Origin: an uncultured Eubacterium sp.
GTDB lineage: Bacteria; Bacillota; Clostridia; Lachnospirales; Lachnospiraceae
Assembly: GCA_910586445.1 (NCBI GenBank)
Contig: CAJUHV010000007.1
Location: 6,561-70,560, forward strand
DNA length: 64,000 bases
Direction: 5' to 3'
This document shows positions 63,083 through 64,000 of the stretch, piece by piece. The translations under genes and the position numbers were made by a program. The notes beneath the pieces are model-generated. The model was not told the DNA's origin. It saw only the letters and a program-made list of their open reading frames with translations, and ran no database searches. Within the stretch, counting starts at the first letter, position 1. Every line of letters starts with the position of its first letter.

Positions 63083-64000
63083 TTGCAGAATAAAATAATT
63101 TATTCCAACAAAGGCGACATGGAAAATGCAGCAGGGCCTTCAGAAAATGTCCGGTACCAGGACAGCTTCTTCAAGAGGCTCTTTAAGGAGCCCAGATACC
63201 GGAAGGCGCTGTACCTGACCCTGCACAGCGAGGACAGCAGCGTTGAGGATTCGGATTTCGAGAACATAGAGCTCGACAATGTGATGAACATAGACATCTA
63301 TAATGATGTCTGTTTTACGGTGCACAACCGGATGATTGTGCTGATGGAGCACCAGTCAACATTAAACCAGAACATGCCGGTGCGCATGTTCCTGTACACG
63401 GCTGAGGAATATAAGCGGCTGCTTGCGAGGAGTGAATTTTCCTCCGCGCTTTATGCGTCTGCACTGGTGAAGATTCCAAGGCCGGAGTTCTACGTGGTAT
63501 ATACCGGGGCCGGGCCGTGCAGCCCTGTCATGAGGCTGGCGGATGCATTCCTGGACTGCCCGTCCGTAAGGCCGAACACGGACAGCTGGCTGGATTTAAG
63601 CGTCCCGGTGCTGACGGCAGGCAGCGCGGAAGGCGTCCTCGCCGAATACTTTGAAATGATCAGCTTCATAAAGGCAGAAAAGAAGCGCCACGGCTCGCTG
63701 AACACAGCCGTAAGGAATGCGCTTTCCAGATACAGGCACGGGTATGAGATATCAGATTTTGTTTCGAATCAGAGGGGGGTGTATGATACATTGTTTGAGC
63801 AGATCAGCAGGGAAGAGCTTATGGCAAGGCAGATTGAAGCGGAGGTAAGCATAAGGACACAGCAGGCAGTCGAACAGGCAGTCGAACAGGCAGTTGAGCA
63901 GGCAACACGGCAGGTGACACAGCAGGTGACACGGCAGGTGACACAGCAGGTGACACAGCAGGTGACACAGCAGGTGACACAGCAGGTGACACAGCAGGTG
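63083..64000 (+). CDS. Rpn-family PD-(D/E)XK nuclease-like protein, 3' end beyond window
   Basis: Starts at TTG 63083 (GGGAG at 63071-63075) or ATG 63119 and stays open to the edge. YQDSFFKRLFKEPRYRKALY, then MNIDIYNDVCFTVHNRMIVL followed by MEHQSTLNQNMPVRMFLYTA, are the core of the recombination-promoting nuclease/putative transposase group found in many Lachnospiraceae copies. After EELMARQIEAE the protein becomes an AVEQ and then TQQV tetrapeptide repeat, still running at base 64000. No stop is seen. Role uncertain. Confidence 0.8.
   Translation, partial: MQNKIIYSNKGDMENAAGPSENVRYQDSFFKRLFKEPRYRKALYLTLHSEDSSVEDSDFENIELDNVMNIDIYNDVCFTVHNRMIVLMEHQSTLNQNMPVRMFLYTAEEYKRLLARSEFSSALYASALVKIPRPEFYVVYTGAGPCSPVMRLADAFLDCPSVRPNTDSWLDLSVPVLTAGSAEGVLAEYFEMISFIKAEKKRHGSLNTAVRNALSRYRHGYEISDFVSNQRGVYDTLFEQISREELMARQIEAEVSIRTQQAVEQAVEQAVEQATRQVTQQVTRQVTQQVTQQVTQQVTQQVTQQV
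63905..64000 (+). repeat. 12-bp tandem repeat, at least eight units
   Basis: Units acacagcaggtg or acacggcaggtg, eight in a row to the window end, with the reading frame kept because 12 is divisible by three. Preceded by three 12-bp AVEQ units of related design. Confidence 0.95.

Noticed and set aside
63905..64000. CRISPR-like array
   Set aside because: The units are directly adjacent, 12 bp, without spacers and in frame with a protein.

Overview
The window looks like chromosome of an anaerobic, gut-type member of the Clostridia, most likely a Lachnospiraceae relative. This is inferred from gene content: a dgt-dnaG-rpoD-trmK housekeeping run, formate-tetrahydrofolate ligase, a four-subunit 2-oxoacid:ferredoxin oxidoreductase, AGGAGG-type ribosome binding sites, MsmX-dependent style sugar ABC importers without their own ATPase, and many PD-(D/E)XK/Rpn and AAA-ATPase-like relics. 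No species is claimed.

Layout. 1-2 kb: end of an HD hydrolase and an RsmF-like rRNA methylase with a lysine-rich repeat insert. 2-6 kb: L-rhamnose operon rhaB-rhaA-rhaD, in which rhaA carries a frameshift. 5.9-11.8 kb: a LacI-type repressor divergent from a sucrose/fructan ABC importer plus a GH32 hydrolase, with matching operators in the divergent region. 11.9-19.6 kb: methyltransferase, AI-2E family permease, L,D-transpeptidase, a gene cut by a small transposon, fhs, and a membrane protein. 19.8-23.4 kb: a decayed integrative mini-island at a tRNA-Leu gene with a RelE-type toxin-antitoxin pair and broken integrases. 23.8-31 kb: GT-C-like membrane protein, then dgt-dnaG-rpoD-trmK. 31-39 kb: an inward-facing minus-strand cassette (response regulator, histidine kinase, membrane-anchored protein, very large lipoprotein with a sugar-binding domain, two permeases, membrane-fusion-like protein) sitting between trmK and nif3, which are often adjacent in Firmicutes. 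39.8-43 kb: nif3, TGS-uridine kinase, Uma2 nuclease, AAA-ATPase relic. 43.6-51.6 kb: GH38 mannosidase and a PTS operon (ptsG-type IICBA, BglG/LicT antiterminator, HPr, enzyme I) with a leader terminator. 51.9-58.6 kb: membrane protein, porCDAB, LysR regulator, glycosyltransferase. 59-62 kb: cysD-cysNC sulfate activation. 62-64 kb: AAA-ATPase-like pseudogene and an Rpn-type nuclease running off the end in a 12-bp tandem repeat.

The most striking non-coding feature is a family of palindromic elements (about 160, 178 and 230-240 bp, plus fragments) with terminal repeats GAGCGTGTTTGAAAAAT and a TA target duplication, often within CTAG, as expected for an IS630/mariner-type MITE. At least seven complete or near-complete copies and about nine fragments are visible. 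One splits a gene so exactly that removing it restores the frame. Several others supply the C-termini or stop codons of neighbouring genes. They are especially dense in the inserted two-component/ABC cassette, which is my best candidate for an undescribed system.
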